In this document: positions 7,139-13,376 of the stretch, in pieces | Numbering within the stretch: the first letter of the stretch is position 1 | Layout: every line of letters starts with the position of its first letter | Made by a program: the position numbers and the translations under genes | NCBI GenBank assembly: GCA_964408165.1 | Contig: CAYOYH010000008.1 | Coordinates: 1 to 21,395 of the forward strand | Direction of reading: 5' to 3' | Origin: CAYOYH01 sp964408165 | GTDB lineage: Bacteria > Patescibacteriota > Saccharimonadia > Saccharimonadales > CAYOYH01 | Length of the DNA: 21,395 nucleotides | Notes under the pieces: generated by a model | Databases searched by the model: none | What the model was told of the DNA's origin: nothing | The model's input: only the letters and a program-made list of their open reading frames with translations

Positions 7139-7216
7139 ATGATTGGAAAACTTTTACTACTACTGGCGTTCACCACCCTAGCGACAGTGGCGCTAATGGC
7201 TTTTCAAAACGGTTAG
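7139..7216 (+). CDS. 25-residue hydrophobic peptide (possible small membrane protein)
   Basis: A 25-codon open frame encodes MIGKLLLLLAFTTLATVALM followed by AFQNG. It is a single membrane segment with one Lys near the N-terminus and a short polar C-terminus. It lies directly downstream of a near-consensus promoter, and a small hairpin (AGCGC-AAACG-GCGCT, 7217-7231) begins at the first base after the stop. The ribosome site is weak (GGG about ten bases upstream). It does not belong to any family I recognise, although the pattern of a hydrophobic helix ending in F-x-QN is seen at the start of LapA-like proteins. The alternative is a short regulatory RNA with a chance reading frame. Confidence 0.4.
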   Translation: MIGKLLLLLAFTTLATVALMAFQNG

Positions 7217-7265
7217 AGCGCAAACGGCGCTAGTCTAGTTTACAGAGTTTTTAGTTGCCATTTTT

Positions 7266-7667
7266 TCAGGCGTTCTCTTCTTCTTTTCGGTCTCTTCTGC
7301 GAGTAAGTAACCACCACGCTAGTATTAGCAGAGGTGTGGCAGCGACTAACAAGAATACGGGCAGCAGCAACCACCAGAGCCAACAAAGACCCAGTATTTC
7401 GAAGCAACCATTGTTGCCGCTAGCTTCAGTTGCGGCTTCGTTGATGCCGGCAGCTACTTCGCCTGCAGTTGTCTCGATAGCCCCCACTGTGGATTCTACG
7501 ATATCACTATAGGCAGCATAGACTATTGAGCTGCCTGTCTGTCTTTCGTCAGTGACCACACTACTGTGCACCGCTGAAGCGGTGCCGATGTTTAAGCCGA
7601 CTATCGCCAGAACTATTAATACTGTATGGAAATTTTCTGTGAGTTTTCGAAAAATGGTTGGCAGCAT
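7266..7667 (-). CDS. Hypothetical exported protein with C-terminal membrane anchor
   Basis: Unrecognised 133-residue protein. The N-terminus (MLPTIFRKLTENFHTVLIVL and on to GTASA) looks like a signal peptide with a possible cleavage after TASA near residue 32. The middle, roughly residues 33-88, is polar, rich in Ala, Thr and Glu, and would lie outside. It is followed by a strong membrane segment (LCWLWWLLLPVFLLVAATPL, then LLILAWWLL) and a basic tail RRRDRKEEENA that would stay in the cytoplasm. The arrangement resembles surface-anchored proteins, but there is no LPxTG-like sorting motif. An AGGAG six bases before the ATG (7673-7677) supports the start. It lies downstream of guaC on the same strand with a 116-base AT-rich gap, so it is probably transcribed separately. 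Confidence 0.7.
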   Translation of the reverse strand: MLPTIFRKLTENFHTVLIVLAIVGLNIGTASAVHSSVVTDERQTGSSIVYAAYSDIVESTVGAIETTAGEVAAGINEAATEASGNNGCFEILGLCWLWWLLLPVFLLVAATPLLILAWWLLTRRRDRKEEENA

Positions 7668-7783
7668 GCAATCTCCTGAACTAAATTAATTTGGATGCTT
7701 TTTTTGTAAAACTTTCGTGTTCAAGGCTTTTTGTTAGTTTATTTGCAAATATAATAACACACTCAACTCAAGCAGGAATTGGC

Positions 7784-8863
7784 TTAGTCCGAGAGTTGCT
7801 CGGTGTCGTGCTGTCTTAGGGATTCGTTGAGCTGGTTGTTGACCCGAATAAATGTTGCCCGCCGAGAGAATTCCTTGAGCTTTCGAGCGCCGATGTAGGT
7901 GCCGGTGCTTCTGAGTGAACCAAGGTAGTCCTGCAGAGCGTCGTGGATCGAGCCTTTGTGGGGCATCAAGGTGTGACGACCTTCAGAGGCGCGGTGTTTG
8001 TCTTTTTTGCCATAATGCACCTGGAGGGCTTTGTTCGAGCTAGAGCCGTAATATTCTTTGTATTTTTTGCCATCTCTCACGACTGTTTCACCAGCGCTCT
8101 CCTCGAAACCACTGAACAGCTGGCCACTCATCACGAAATCGGCGCCACCGCAGAAAGCTTTGGCTGTGTCACCCGGATAAACTAAACCGCCGTCGCCAAC
8201 TATCAGCCCGACACCCTGCCCGTTGGCTATTCCGTGGGCGGCGTCGGCACATTCCACAATAGCGCTAAGTTGCGGTACACCGACACCAGTCATTTGTCTG
8301 GTAGTACAAGCTGAACCAGCACCGATGCCCACCTTCACCATATCGGCGCCAACCAATATCAGCTCCTCGGTCATTTCCTTAGACACCACATTACCAGCGA
8401 CGATGATGTGCTGGGGGCAGAGTTTACGAATTTCGCGCACGGCGGTTGCGAAGCGATCTACATAACCGTTTGGCACATCGATGGTGATGAACGAAAACTT
8501 TTCGATGAGTTTAGTTTTTATCATTTCCCGGAGTTGTTCTTCGTCACCGTCGCGAATACCGAGGGTGTAGGAAATGTAATCGGGATTGTCGTAAGTTTTG
8601 AAGAATTTTTTATAGTCGGCTACGGAGTAGTATTTATGGAGCACTGTAACCATTTTGTATTCACTAAGGATATGCGCCATTTCAAATGTGCCACAGCTGG
8701 CCATGTTGGCGGTCATCATCGGGATGCCCTGCCAGGTTTTTGGGCTGTGGTAAAACTTGAATTTTCGCTCTAGCTGGACATCTTTGCGACTGCTTAGGGT
8801 GCTGCGTTTCGGGCGCAACAGAACATCGCCAAAATCTAGCTTGGTACTGGCTTCTATGTGCAT
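7784..8863 (-). CDS. guaC: GMP reductase
   Basis: Converts GMP to IMP and ammonia with NADPH, allowing guanine nucleotides to be turned into adenine nucleotides in purine salvage. The 359-residue protein follows E. coli GuaC closely: KLDFGDVLLRPKRSTLSSRK at the N-terminus, then AGNVV, KVGIGAGSACTTR with the catalytic Cys186, GVGVPQLSAIVECADAAHG, DGGLVYPGDTAKAFCGGADF and YVGA-type TYIGARKLKEFSRRATFIRV near the C-terminus. The CBS domain pair of IMP dehydrogenase is absent, which together with the GuaC-type blocks favours the reductase. The start is supported by GGGGAGAGG upstream of the ATG. It is one of the few genes here with a strong ribosome site. Salvage-only nucleotide metabolism would fit a host-dependent or reduced organism. 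Confidence 0.93.
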   Translation of the reverse strand: MHIEASTKLDFGDVLLRPKRSTLSSRKDVQLERKFKFYHSPKTWQGIPMMTANMASCGTFEMAHILSEYKMVTVLHKYYSVADYKKFFKTYDNPDYISYTLGIRDGDEEQLREMIKTKLIEKFSFITIDVPNGYVDRFATAVREIRKLCPQHIIVAGNVVSKEMTEELILVGADMVKVGIGAGSACTTRQMTGVGVPQLSAIVECADAAHGIANGQGVGLIVGDGGLVYPGDTAKAFCGGADFVMSGQLFSGFEESAGETVVRDGKKYKEYYGSSSNKALQVHYGKKDKHRASEGRHTLMPHKGSIHDALQDYLGSLRSTGTYIGARKLKEFSRRATFIRVNNQLNESLRQHDTEQLSD

Positions 8864-8903
8864 TTATTAACCTCTCCCCTGTTGCTGGTAGAGTATATCA
8901 AGA

Positions 8904-9107
8904 TTATTCGTCGCTGTCTTGGTGCGAAGTCGCCAAGTGATGGAGATTACATTTTTGGCATAGATAAACTCCGAGGTCTTTGTTGTCATGCTCCCAGTTT
9001 GCCTGAACCCTGGCGGCCTCAGCCTGCTCTTTGGTCATGAAAGACACCTTGTCGGCACAAGGGTTGTCGTTGATACTAAAGCCAGTGTTGGTTATTCGAT
9101 AGGACAC
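8904..9107 (-). CDS. Small protein with CxxC...HH zinc-ribbon-like C-terminus
   Basis: This 67-residue protein has an N-terminal Cys (NPCADKVSFMTKEQAEAAR) and a C-terminal YLCQKCNLHHLATS. This combination (one Cys, a K-x-x-(Y/F)-x-T-x-x-x-A helix, then YxCxxCxxxHL) is a recurrent small-protein pattern in bacteria and phages. It probably binds zinc through the Cys and His residues. Function is not known. The start is GTG at 9107, preceded on the minus strand by TATAGT seven bases upstream and no ribosome site, so the message may be leaderless. It lies between guaC and the pair of unknown genes on the same strand. Confidence 0.7.
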   Translation of the reverse strand: MSYRITNTGFSINDNPCADKVSFMTKEQAEAARVQANWEHDNKDLGVYLCQKCNLHHLATSHQDSDE

Positions 9108-9114
9108 GGCAGGT

Positions 9115-9120
9115 ACTATA
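9115..9120 (-). promoter_or_regulatory. -10 box of the small CxxC gene (leaderless type)
   Basis: TATAGT on the minus strand lies seven bases before the GTG at 9107. GCGACA, matching four of six positions of the -35 consensus, stands 17 bases further upstream. The spacing would start the RNA at or next to the GTG. Confidence 0.5.
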
Positions 9121-9129
9121 CGCCATTAG

Positions 9130-9762
9130 TTAACTGTTGTCGCTGTTACCGCTGTCACCAACGAACCAGTCGAGGCCAACATCGCCTTTACCGAGCAGAT
9201 TTAGCTGCCTCGCAAAGGTAGTGCTTAGGTGTTTTTCGGCAGCACGCAAAAATACCATAGCGCCTATTCCGCCCCAGAAAACAATATTGTCTGCCTCTTG
9301 CGACTTGGCGATGTAGCCAAGTTCTGGCGAGGCTGCACACAGTAAATTGTACATTCCCGGCACTCCTTCTAGCCCAGCCTCCGATAGATTGCTCCATTGG
9401 CCAAGAACCGAGGTAGTGCAACCGTTAGCCACAATATTCTCGTAGAAACCCTCCAGTGCAACCATTTCACTTTCCAGCACTTCGTCGATGTGGCGTGGCT
9501 TTACTTTTGGCTCTAGTTCCCAGGCCGCGCCAAGTCCAAACATGAATCCCTCTGTCGAAGCGCTGACCCCCGACAACATATCGCCGTTATGTACACCGAC
9601 TTGGATTAATTTTTCTGATATTTTCTCAATTTTATCCAACGCGTAGCGTAGCGCCTCAGAGTCTAGCAATTCGCTTTGAGCTACATCCATAGATTCTTCA
9701 ATGTAGCGGTACAAGAATTCGTCTTTGCCCTCTAGTGAATAAGTCAAGATGCCGGCTGCCAT
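9130..9762 (-). CDS. Protein of unknown function, paralogue-like pair member 1
   Basis: Unrecognised acidic protein of 210 residues, predicted mainly helical, without signal peptide or clear membrane helices. Its notable features are ASTEGFMFGLGAAWE (EGFxFGxG at residues 71-78) and VFWGGIGAMVFLRAAEKHLS near 161-180. Both align in position and pattern with segments of the upstream neighbour (EGFAFGVG at 77-84; AGVGFAANFFASLEHLDEKT at 173-192). The start codon follows the neighbour's stop without a gap (TAG-ATG), indicating translational coupling. The pair probably arose by duplication and may act together, perhaps as a heteromer; this is inferred from position and faint similarity only. Confidence 0.7.
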   Translation of the reverse strand: MAAGILTYSLEGKDEFLYRYIEESMDVAQSELLDSEALRYALDKIEKISEKLIQVGVHNGDMLSGVSASTEGFMFGLGAAWELEPKVKPRHIDEVLESEMVALEGFYENIVANGCTTSVLGQWSNLSEAGLEGVPGMYNLLCAASPELGYIAKSQEADNIVFWGGIGAMVFLRAAEKHLSTTFARQLNLLGKGDVGLDWFVGDSGNSDNS

Positions 9763-10404
9763 CTACAGGTACTCCTCTGTGAACTGCGACCAGTCGTCGT
9801 CTGTCGGTTTTAGTTCATCAAACTCCCTAGTTTTTTCATCTAAGTGCTCCAAGCTAGCAAAAAAATTTGCTGCAAAGCCGACGCCAGCTCTTGTTTGCGA
9901 TAAACGAAGTGCATCTGGCTGCAGGTTTGTTTCTTGTAATAGTTCAGCAATGTAGTCTTCGAGTTGATCAAAGAGTTTGAAGCCAAGTTTTGATACGGCG
10001 TGGAGGACATCGATTGGTTTATGGTCGGCTCCATTGTAGTCTCCACTGTAGTCTCTGAGGCGGTCACATGTATCAAGAACATTGCTACAAACGCGGTTTA
10101 ACGAATCTTCTGTTGCAAACATTCCTCGGGAATAATTGTAGTTTGAAATAATACCTACTCCGAATGCAAACCCTTCAATAAACGCTTCGGCATCTAAATC
10201 TGCTTCGTCTTGAAAATCATGTTGCCCCGACCTAGCAGCTTCGTACAAGTTTTCAGTAACAGCTCCAAGCATTTTTTTTTCTCCACTCAGAAGATGATTT
10301 AGGTATTGGTCGCGGAACAACTCCACTCCACCATGATTTGCTATATGGTCCCTAAAAAACAATATCGCTTTGCCCCCGGCTTCGACTGGCTGTATGTCTT
10401 CCAT
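9763..10404 (-). CDS. Protein of unknown function, paralogue-like pair member 2
   Basis: Unrecognised soluble acidic protein of 213 residues when started at the ATG at 10404 (MEDIQPVEAGG). The frame stays open upstream to 10542, but that extension is very basic and overlaps the end of the DciA-like gene in another frame, so I reject it. Key segments are DAEAFIEGFAFGVGIISNYN and AGVGFAANFFASLEHLDEKT, both similar in place and pattern to the downstream partner. The stop TAG touches the ATG of that partner. No clear ribosome site precedes 10404. It lies 46 bases after the DciA-like gene and may share its transcript. Confidence 0.7.
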   Translation of the reverse strand: MEDIQPVEAGGKAILFFRDHIANHGGVELFRDQYLNHLLSGEKKMLGAVTENLYEAARSGQHDFQDEADLDAEAFIEGFAFGVGIISNYNYSRGMFATEDSLNRVCSNVLDTCDRLRDYSGDYNGADHKPIDVLHAVSKLGFKLFDQLEDYIAELLQETNLQPDALRLSQTRAGVGFAANFFASLEHLDEKTREFDELKPTDDDWSQFTEEYL

Positions 10405-10450
10405 GGTATTTAAATGTAACCGCCGGAGTATATTTTTCCAAGCATGAGCG

Positions 10451-10723
10451 TTATTTAACGCGCGAACGGACGGATTTGATTTTTTGTTTGGAGCTTTTGT
10501 TGATGGCTTCAATGATTTGGATCTGAGCGAAGCGCAGTTCACTGGCGATTTCTGAACTTCGGAGCTTGGTTAGCAGCACGCCGTCGGGTGTAATTTTGTC
10601 GGCTGATACTTTGCCGTCAAAGTGCCTATCTAGCTCCGCCTGCGCCAGCTCTAGGTCAGTTATCTTGGCCTCCAAATCAATATCATCGGCCTTTTTTTGT
10701 AACAAATCTTTGAGTGAATCCAT
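10451..10723 (-). CDS. Small DUF721/DciA-like protein
   Basis: The C-terminal half of this 90-residue protein (ITPDGVLLTKLRSSEIASEL then RFAQIQIIEAINKSSKQKIK) has the shape of the DUF721/DciA domain: a beta strand G-x-L-x-V, then S-S-x-x-A-x-E-L, a helix ending in an L/I-x-x-I/L-N, and a basic last strand (SVRSRVK). DciA proteins load or assist the replicative helicase DnaB in bacteria without DnaC. The N-terminal LKDLLQKKADDIDLEAKI fits the leading helix. Similarity is judged by eye, so the family assignment is tentative. Start at the ATG at 10723; the upstream bases are already part of heptanucleotide array 3, and TACTTA from this array stands five bases before the start. Confidence 0.6.
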   Translation of the reverse strand: MDSLKDLLQKKADDIDLEAKITDLELAQAELDRHFDGKVSADKITPDGVLLTKLRSSEIASELRFAQIQIIEAINKSSKQKIKSVRSRVK

Positions 10724-10727
10724 GGAT

Positions 10728-11000
10728 TTAAGTATTAAGTATTAAGTATCAAGTATCAAGTATGGGAAACAGGGAATATTAAGTTGTAAAGTTATAAAGT
10801 TGCAAAGTGGAAAGTAGGAAACAGCAAGTGGGAATGGGAAACAGGAAACAGGAAACAGGGAATGGGGAGTAAGTTGAAAAGTTGTAAGGTTATAAAGTTA
10901 TAAAGTGGAAAGCTAGAATTTAGAAGTTAGAATTTAGAATTCGGAATCTAGAATTTAGAATCTGGAATCTACGAACTACTAACCACGAAATACGAATCCC
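10728..11000. repeat. Heptanucleotide-period intergenic array 3 (39 units)
   Basis: From 10728 to 11000 the sequence can be cut into 39 consecutive seven-base units without a gap. It begins TTAAGTA (three times) and TCAAGTA (twice), passes through AACAGGA copies and AATGGGG, then AATTTAG, AAGTTAG, AATCTAG and AATCTGG, and ends GAACTAC, GAAATAC, GAATCCC. Units differ but share an AAnnnRG tendency. The whole array is purine-rich on the plus strand and fills the gap between two divergent genes, reaching to within 20 bases of the BrkB start. It has no coding character, since a seven-base step passes through all frames. Confidence 0.9.
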
Positions 11001-11008
11001 AGATAGTG

Positions 11009-11014
11009 TAGAAT
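11009..11014 (+). promoter_or_regulatory. -10 box of the BrkB-like gene (leaderless type)
   Basis: TAGAAT ends six bases before the ATG at 11021. There is no ribosome site and no good -35. It begins eight bases after the last unit of heptanucleotide array 3. Confidence 0.55.
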
Positions 11015-11020
11015 CATCAC

Positions 11021-11875
11021 ATGGTAAAAAATCAAAATTGTCGGCATTTTGAATATTTCAAAAGCTTGAGCAAAAAAACATACACCAATTGGCGCAACGA
11101 CCGTACGCTACGGCTTGGTGCTGGGCTGGCCTACTACACTGTCTTCTCTTTAGTTCCGATGATGGCTATTTCGGTAGTTGTCGCCAGTTTGATATTTCCA
11201 GCAGACGCAGTGATCAAGTTTCTTCAGGAACAAGTGCTGCTTTTATTTGGCGCTGACGCCCTGCCATTAGCAGGTGCAATAAGCGAAACGATTAACGCAG
11301 AAACACTGACAGACGGATTCTTCAGTCTGGGGTTATTGGGGCTCGGCGCTCTAGTGGTGACGGCTTCATTCGCGATGGTAGCTTTGCAGGATTCGGTAAG
11401 TATTATTTGGGGCAATCCAGTCACGAAGGGCCTGCGCAACACAATCAAACGCTACCTATTTTCCTATCTGGCAGTGCTCAGTGCTTCTCTGATGTTGGTA
11501 GTGGCGCTTACTGTGCGAGCAACGGTAGACACCCTAGAAACCCTCTTAGGGCTGGACGGAGTGATTATTGATATTCTGTCTAACACTTTCGTTGCTACTC
11601 TGTCTTGGGGCATGCTGATTTTTTCATTGGCCTGGTTGATGCGGGTCTTAACCGCAAATCGAGTCGGTTGGCGACATTCACTGCTAGGTTCGATGATAAC
11701 AATTTTCTTTATGTATCTCGGTGTGGTTGCGCTAGGCTTCTATATTCAAAATTTCGGTTTGTCGTCGGCGGCATCGGCTTTCGGGGCGGTACTACTAGTG
11801 TTGGTGTGGGCTTACTACCAATCGCAAATACTCCTGGCTGGTTTTCAGCTGACGAAGACTTTATCGGAAGGATAA
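11021..11875 (+). CDS. YihY/BrkB-family inner membrane protein
   Basis: This 284-residue polytopic membrane protein has about six hydrophobic segments. Family signatures are LRLGAGLAYYTVFSLVPMMA near residues 30-50 (family AAxLAYYxLFSLxPLL), the long loop with ALQDSVSIIWG (family ALxxIWxV), and near the end AASAFGAVLLVLVWAYYQSQ followed by ILLAGFQLTK (family YGxxGxxxxxLLWxYxxxxxxLxGAE). These proteins were once called ribonuclease BN or serum-resistance factors; their real function is not settled, with transport of small molecules or an envelope role proposed. The gene is single, divergent from the DciA-like gene, and appears to be read from a leaderless promoter. Confidence 0.9.
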   Translation: MVKNQNCRHFEYFKSLSKKTYTNWRNDRTLRLGAGLAYYTVFSLVPMMAISVVVASLIFPADAVIKFLQEQVLLLFGADALPLAGAISETINAETLTDGFFSLGLLGLGALVVTASFAMVALQDSVSIIWGNPVTKGLRNTIKRYLFSYLAVLSASLMLVVALTVRATVDTLETLLGLDGVIIDILSNTFVATLSWGMLIFSLAWLMRVLTANRVGWRHSLLGSMITIFFMYLGVVALGFYIQNFGLSSAASAFGAVLLVLVWAYYQSQILLAGFQLTKTLSEG

Positions 11876-11960
11876 GGATAGCAGCTAGAAATTAGAAGTT
11901 AGGCGATAGAATCTAGAATGGGGAAACGGCAGAGAATTTAAAATGGGAGTTGGCGAGGAT
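11875..11960. repeat. Heptanucleotide-period intergenic array 4
   Basis: A purine-type array immediately follows the BrkB stop: AGGATAG, CAGCTAG, AAATTAG, AAGTTAG, GCGATAG, AATCTAG, AATGGGG and weaker units. Its units AAGTTAG and AATCTAG are identical to units of array 3. Confidence 0.75.
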
Positions 11961-11973
11961 AGTTGAGAACCTG

Positions 11974-11995
11974 CCTCCTGGCTGCAAGCTGGAGG
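11974..11995. terminator. Possible hairpin between convergent genes
   Basis: CCTCC (11974-11978) and GGAGG (11991-11995) can pair, with GGCT/AGCT inside. It lies between the convergent BrkB and coiled-coil genes. Only a short T-rich stretch follows on the plus strand, so termination activity is uncertain. Confidence 0.3.
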
Positions 11996-12009
11996 TTAGA
12001 GGTTTTCAG

Positions 12010-12249
12010 TCAATATTCGAGCTTAACACCCGCGTCGTGGGCGATTGCATGAATCCATTTCTCTAGGCGGTCTACCTTATGAGATAAAGCTAGCGTTTCT
12101 TGGTGGTAGTCGGTGATTAGCTTTGTTTGCTGGTCAAACCTGGTGTTGACATCATCAAAATGTTTATCGACTTCAGCGAAGCGATTACCCACTTCCCCTC
12201 GAAACTCCTCTATGTATTTGAATAACTTCGTAAATTCTTCTTTGCTCAT
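12010..12249 (-). CDS. Small coiled-coil protein of unknown function
   Basis: Begun at the ATG at 12249, the protein has 79 residues: MSKEEFTKLFKYIEEFRGEV then GNRFAEVDKHFDDVNTRFDQ, QTKLITDYHQETLALSHKVD and RLEKWIHAIAHDAGVKLEY. The middle part has the F-x-x-V/I-x-x-R/H-F-D pattern of an amphipathic coiled coil, common in small uncharacterised proteins of reduced genomes. The frame stays open upstream to 12315, but the added 22 residues are hydrophobic, come from the seven-base array, and are not convincing. TATACT on the minus strand lies eight bases before 12249 with no ribosome site. It is convergent with the BrkB-like gene. Confidence 0.7.
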   Translation of the reverse strand: MSKEEFTKLFKYIEEFRGEVGNRFAEVDKHFDDVNTRFDQQTKLITDYHQETLALSHKVDRLEKWIHAIAHDAGVKLEY

Positions 12250-12346
12250 TGGTGTTAAGTATAAAGCATTAGAGATGAAGTATAAAGATGAGTTAGGGGC
12301 AGGAACTAGGAACAAGAAAATAGGAACTAGGAAGCAGAAGCTAGAA
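12250..12346. repeat. Heptanucleotide-period intergenic array 5a
   Basis: A purine-type array with units such as AGTATAA, CAGGAAC, TAGGAAC (repeated), TAGGAAG and CAGAAGC. It supplies the upstream region of the coiled-coil gene, including the likely -10 box TATACT (12258-12263, minus strand). Confidence 0.7.
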
Positions 12347-12411
12347 TCCGCTGTTCAGCGGAAGAATTTAGCCCCGCTGCTTCGGTCGGGACAGGCGGGA
12401 GTTTGCGCATT
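12347..12411. other. GC-rich inverted repeat island between arrays 5a and 5b
   Basis: TCCGCTG-TT-CAGCGGA (12347-12362) is a perfect 7-bp-arm inverted repeat. A second GC-rich potential stem follows (CCCGC near 12373 with GCGGG near 12395), leading into a run of seven T (12410-12416). On the plus strand the second element resembles a rho-independent terminator, but no plus-strand gene ends just before it. It separates the purine-type from the pyrimidine-type half of array 5. Confidence 0.45.
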
Positions 12412-12412
12412 T

Positions 12413-12515
12413 TTTTCTTCCTAATTGCTATTCCCTGTTTCCCATTCCCTATTCGCTGTTCACCTTCGTATCTTTCCCCTACCTTCCAACTTCTATCTTC
12501 TAATTCTATACGCTT
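12413..12515. repeat. Heptanucleotide-period intergenic array 5b
   Basis: A pyrimidine-type array: TATTCCC, TGTTTCC, CATTCCC, TATTCGC, TCTTTCC, TCCAACT, TCTATCT, TCTAATT. It is the complementary type to array 5a, so the whole 12250-12515 block has the purine-then-pyrimidine layout also seen in arrays 1 and 2. Confidence 0.75.
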
Positions 12516-12559
12516 ATGCTAAAATGTAGGCAATATCAAATGGGAGGATGTTAATTTTT

Positions 12560-13048
12560 ATGGATGATATAAAAGGTTCCACGAAACAGCCAGTGTCAAA
12601 CGCCGATGAGCCAGAGGCACCAATGCACCAGCAGGAAGCGCCCGAGCCAGAGGCACCAATGACCGCACCAAAACTACCTAAAGAAACTAAAAAAGGTATG
12701 AAAACTTGGCTGGTCGTACTACTGGTAATTTTAGCATTAGTGCTGGGAGCTGGCAAAGTTTACTACTGGCAACAAGCTAATAATTTTTCTAACGACAACG
12801 AACAGCTACAAAGCCAGATAGACACACTGAACCAAGATTTATCAGAAGCTAAGCAAGTGGTGACCGACAGTGCGCTTGAGGAAAAAGACAAAGAAATCGA
12901 AACTCTAACTACAGAGAATAATACGCTTAAAGCCGAGAAAGCTATCCTGACACAGAGCAACGAGACTCTACAGCAAAGGAATGTCGAACTGGTTACAAAC
13001 TGTGAGGCAGCCGGTCTTAGCTCTGAGTGCGAACCGATTATTCCGTAG
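12560..13048 (+). CDS. Single-pass membrane protein with acidic N-terminus and coiled coil
   Basis: Unrecognised protein of 162 residues. Residues 1-48 are cytoplasmic and acidic/proline-rich with an exact duplicated block EPEAPM (encoded by two identical 18-base copies, 12608-12625 and 12644-12661). A membrane segment follows (WLVVLLVILALVLGAGKVYY, about 50-69), preceded by Lys residues, so the C-terminus faces outside. The outer part is a coiled coil (NDNEQLQSQIDTLNQDLSEA, then KDKEIETLTTENNTLKAEKA) and ends with two Cys (NCEAAGLSSEC) that could form a disulfide. GGGAGG (12542-12547) touches an in-frame ATG at 12548 and is 12 bases from the ATG at 12560. I chose 12560 because contact with 12548 leaves no spacing, but the start is uncertain. 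Confidence 0.7.
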   Translation: MDDIKGSTKQPVSNADEPEAPMHQQEAPEPEAPMTAPKLPKETKKGMKTWLVVLLVILALVLGAGKVYYWQQANNFSNDNEQLQSQIDTLNQDLSEAKQVVTDSALEEKDKEIETLTTENNTLKAEKAILTQSNETLQQRNVELVTNCEAAGLSSECEPIIP

Positions 13049-13376
13049 CCTACAGCAAAACAAGGGTTACTATCTCAAAATAACGCTACTGGCGGTGTTT
13101 GAGTGGTTAGCTGATTGGGGGTGTTTGAAATATTATGCCCAAGCCAACTGGCAGAGCCCTGCCCGCCCCTGCCTTCTAGGAAACAGGTGGGGGTAGGTTG
13201 AAGGTTCAAAGTTATAAAGTGGAAAGTGGGAACCGGGAAACAGAAAACAGGGAATGGGGGCAGGTTGAAGGTTGAAAGTTATAAAGTGGAAATAGGATCC
13301 GCGCTAACTGACGGGTAAGTTATACTCGCGAGAGGTTCATTCTTCCCGAAGGGCTTTGTCAAAAAAGCGCATAAAG
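13049..13376. other. Noncoding region between coiled-coil membrane gene and enolase
   Basis: This convergent intergenic region holds no credible gene. It contains a small hairpin GGCAG-AGCC-CTGCC (13150-13163) without a T-run, heptanucleotide array 6 (13186-13300), and near the enolase end a CCC-GAA-GGG mini-hairpin (about 13346-13354) followed by GTCAAAAAA. None of these is a strong terminator. Confidence 0.5.
13186..13300. repeat. Heptanucleotide-family array 6 with an internal duplication
   Basis: A purine-type array that includes a stretch of about 30 bases present twice with one difference (beginning AGGTTGAAGGTT at 13195 and 13262, each continuing through AAAGTTATAAAGTGGAAA). AAAGTTATAAAGTGGAAA also occurs exactly in array 3 and in near-identical form in array 1, showing that the arrays share words as well as period. 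Confidence 0.8.

Noticed and set aside
8408..8773. 121-codon plus-strand frame inside guaC
   Set aside because: It is antisense to clearly conserved GMP reductase blocks.
10405..10542. 46-residue basic extension of the second unknown gene
   Set aside because: It overlaps the C-terminal end of the DciA-like gene in another frame and has no ribosome site; the ATG at 10404 gives a protein of the same size as its partner.
10728..11000. CRISPR array
   Set aside because: The units are seven bases and continuous; there are no 25-40-base repeats with unique spacers and no cas genes in the window.
12113..12424. Plus-strand frame of 103 codons
   Set aside because: It is antisense to the coiled-coil gene and then runs through array 5 without any recognisable domain.
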